Shown here piece after piece: positions 43,884 through 44,794 of a stretch of 44,794 bases of DNA. The DNA is from Lachnospiraceae bacterium (GTDB taxonomy: Bacteria; Bacillota; Clostridia; Lachnospirales; Lachnospiraceae): the NCBI GenBank assembly GCA_022510605.1, contig JAFLTB010000012.1:1-44794 (forward strand), read 5' to 3'. The notes under the pieces are model-generated. The model was not told the origin of the DNA, did no database searches, and saw only the letters and a program-made list of their open reading frames with translations. The position numbers and the translations under genes were made by a program. Positions within the stretch are counted from its first letter, which is position 1. The number at the start of each line of letters is the position of its first letter.

Positions 43884-43913
43884 AAGCCTCCGGAGAGACC
43901 GGGGGCTTTCTTG
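43884..43913 (+). terminator. hairpin after the GH8 gene, weak intrinsic terminator
   Basis: Arms 43884-43893 and 43899-43908 pair over 10 bases (one T-G wobble), five-base loop. Only a broken T-run (TTTCTT) follows, so efficiency is uncertain. Confidence 0.6.
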
Positions 43914-43973
43914 ACATGATGGCTTTTTTCCTGGCTCTCTGGCTTTCACTTTCCGGATTTCTCAATAAAAAAC

Positions 43974-44002
43974 TTGCAATCTGCGTGCCAGTATGATACA
44001 AT
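43974..44002 (+). promoter_or_regulatory. sigma-A promoter for rpsB
   Basis: TTGCAA at 43974-43979, 17-base spacer and TACAAT at 43997-44002, preceded by an extended TG at 43994-43995. It would start near 44009 and give a leader of about 114 bases. Confidence 0.75.
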
Positions 44003-44023
44003 AAATCGGATTGAAAAAATCAC

Positions 44024-44091
44024 ATCTGTTGATTTCGGTTATGGTGCCCTGTGCTATAACAGCCAGGGTGTAACGGAAATATGAGACAGAT
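44024..44091 (+). promoter_or_regulatory. folded rpsB leader, candidate S2 autoregulatory element
   Basis: Nested pairings form one long interrupted hairpin: 44024-44029 with 44086-44091, 44033-44036 with 44076-44079, 44038-44041 with 44071-44074 and 44047-44051 with 44064-44068. The internal loops and the position ahead of rpsB fit a ribosomal-protein leader bound by S2. No homology search was possible. Confidence 0.5.
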
Positions 44092-44122
44092 GGAAGAAAA
44101 AACCAAATGGAGGTATGAAATA

Positions 44123-44794
44123 ATGAGTGTTATTTCAATGAAACAGTTACTGGAAGCCGGTGTTCATTTTGGACACCAGACAAGAAGATGGAACCCGAAA
44201 ATGGCAGAGTACATCTACACCGAGAGAAATGGTATTTATATCATTGACCTGCAGAAATCGGTGGGCAAGGTAGACGAGGCCTACAACGTAATCAAGGATA
44301 TTGCGGCAGAGGGCGGCAAAATTCTGTTCGTTGGTACCAAGAAGCAGGCACAGGATTCCATTAAGGCAGAGGCAGAGCGCTGCGGCATGTTCTATGTGAA
44401 TGAGAGATGGCTGGGCGGTATGCTGACCAACTTCAAGACCATCCGTGCCCGCATTAAGAGACTGAAAGATATTGAGAAAATGTCTGAGGATGGAACCTTT
44501 GATGTACTTCCGAAAAAGGAAGTTATCAACCTGAGAAAAGAGTGGGCAAAATTAGAGAGAAACCTGGGTGGAATTAAGGAAATGAGAGATGTTCCGGATG
44601 CTATTTTTGTAGTAGACCCAAAGAAAGAGAGAATCTGTATTCAGGAGGCTCACATTCTGGGCATTCCGCTGATTGGTATTGTAGATACCAACTGTGATCC
44701 GGAAGAACTGGATTATGTAATCCCGGGCAACGATGATGCAATCCGTGCAGTGAAACTGATCGTTTCCAAGATGGCTGATGCAGTGATCGAGGCA
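44123..44794 (+). CDS. rpsB: 30S ribosomal protein S2, 3' end cut by window
   Basis: The first 224 codons of S2, a small-subunit protein. The N-terminus [20 protein letters not shown], the [25 protein letters not shown] region (seen as [11 protein letters not shown] and GIYIIDLQK) and [10 protein letters not shown] are typical. The frame stays open to the window end, and family members are about 240-260 residues, so little is missing. AATGGAGGT precedes the ATG. tsf would be expected next, outside the window. Confidence 0.97.
   Translation, partial: MSVISMKQLLEAGVHFGHQTRRWNPKMAEYIYTERNGIYIIDLQKSVGKVDEAYNVIKDIAAEGGKILFVGTKKQAQDSIKAEAERCGMFYVNERWLGGMLTNFKTIRARIKRLKDIEKMSEDGTFDVLPKKEVINLRKEWAKLERNLGGIKEMRDVPDAIFVVDPKKERICIQEAHILGIPLIGIVDTNCDPEELDYVIPGNDDAIRAVKLIVSKMADAVIEA

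Noticed and set aside
1-44794. tRNA, rRNA, CRISPR arrays, insertion sequences, phage or integrase genes
   Set aside because: None was recognised; all genes are on one strand, tightly packed and without flanking repeats suggesting mobility.

Overview
The window is a nearly uninterrupted forward-strand block of a motile, Gram-positive, low-to-mid G+C anaerobe. The best guess is a Lachnospiraceae member of the Roseburia/Butyrivibrio/Agathobacter type. The evidence is the CodY/DprA/TopA neighbourhood, a fused FliY switch protein in place of FliN, a TIGR02530 flagellar-operon protein, a DUF342/FapA gene beside the flagellar sigma factor, and a secreted GH8 xylan-oligosaccharide hydrolase with Big_2 domains. 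No exact species can be named from sequence alone.

Layout. (1) Positions 1-316 hold no convincing gene. They contain a densely self-complementary stretch (about 50-240) that looks like a structured non-coding RNA, followed by a good sigma-A promoter. (2) 317-6081: comM (YifB), dprA, topA and codY; topA and codY each have a clear promoter. (3) 6148-40576: a roughly 34 kb fla/che operon in the order flgB flgC fliE fliF fliG fliH fliI fliJ, a ylxF/motE-like gene, fliK flgD, a TIGR02530 gene, flgE flbD motA motB fliL fliM fliY cheY fliO fliP fliQ fliR flhB flhA flhF flhG, a PilZ gene, cheB cheA cheW cheD, a small membrane protein gene, fliA (sigma-28), fapA, a 102-residue unknown, a SwrB-like gene and an MltG-domain-like gene. 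Many genes overlap by 1-8 bases or sit less than 20 bases apart, so most of the block is probably cotranscribed. (4) 40607-43908: a strong terminator, then a monocistronic secreted GH8 enzyme with its own promoter and a hairpin behind it. (5) From 43974: a promoter, a folded leader and the 5' part of rpsB, cut by the window end.

The genes encode basal body, rod, export gate and ATPase, hook and hook-length control, stator, switch, the SRP-type GTPase pair FlhF/FlhG, most of a chemotaxis core, and the late-gene sigma factor. Flagellin, filament cap, hook-associated proteins, FlgM, CheR, CheC and receptors are not in the window. CheY-P dephosphorylation can be assigned to FliY, which keeps both CheC-type active-site motifs. 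The flanks (topA-codY in front of flgB; sigma factor and a SwrB-like gene in front of rpsB) match the Bacillus subtilis fla/che region, so the arrangement looks ancestral, with motAB, PilZ, fapA and GH8 genes as differences.

Points worth a second look: the putative structured RNA at the start, a terminator-like hairpin between codY and flgB, an internal sigma-28-type promoter before fliK, the uncharacterised fapA/102-residue/SwrB-like/MltG-like block behind fliA, a 36-bp in-frame tandem repeat in the SwrB-like gene, and a multi-helix leader before rpsB.
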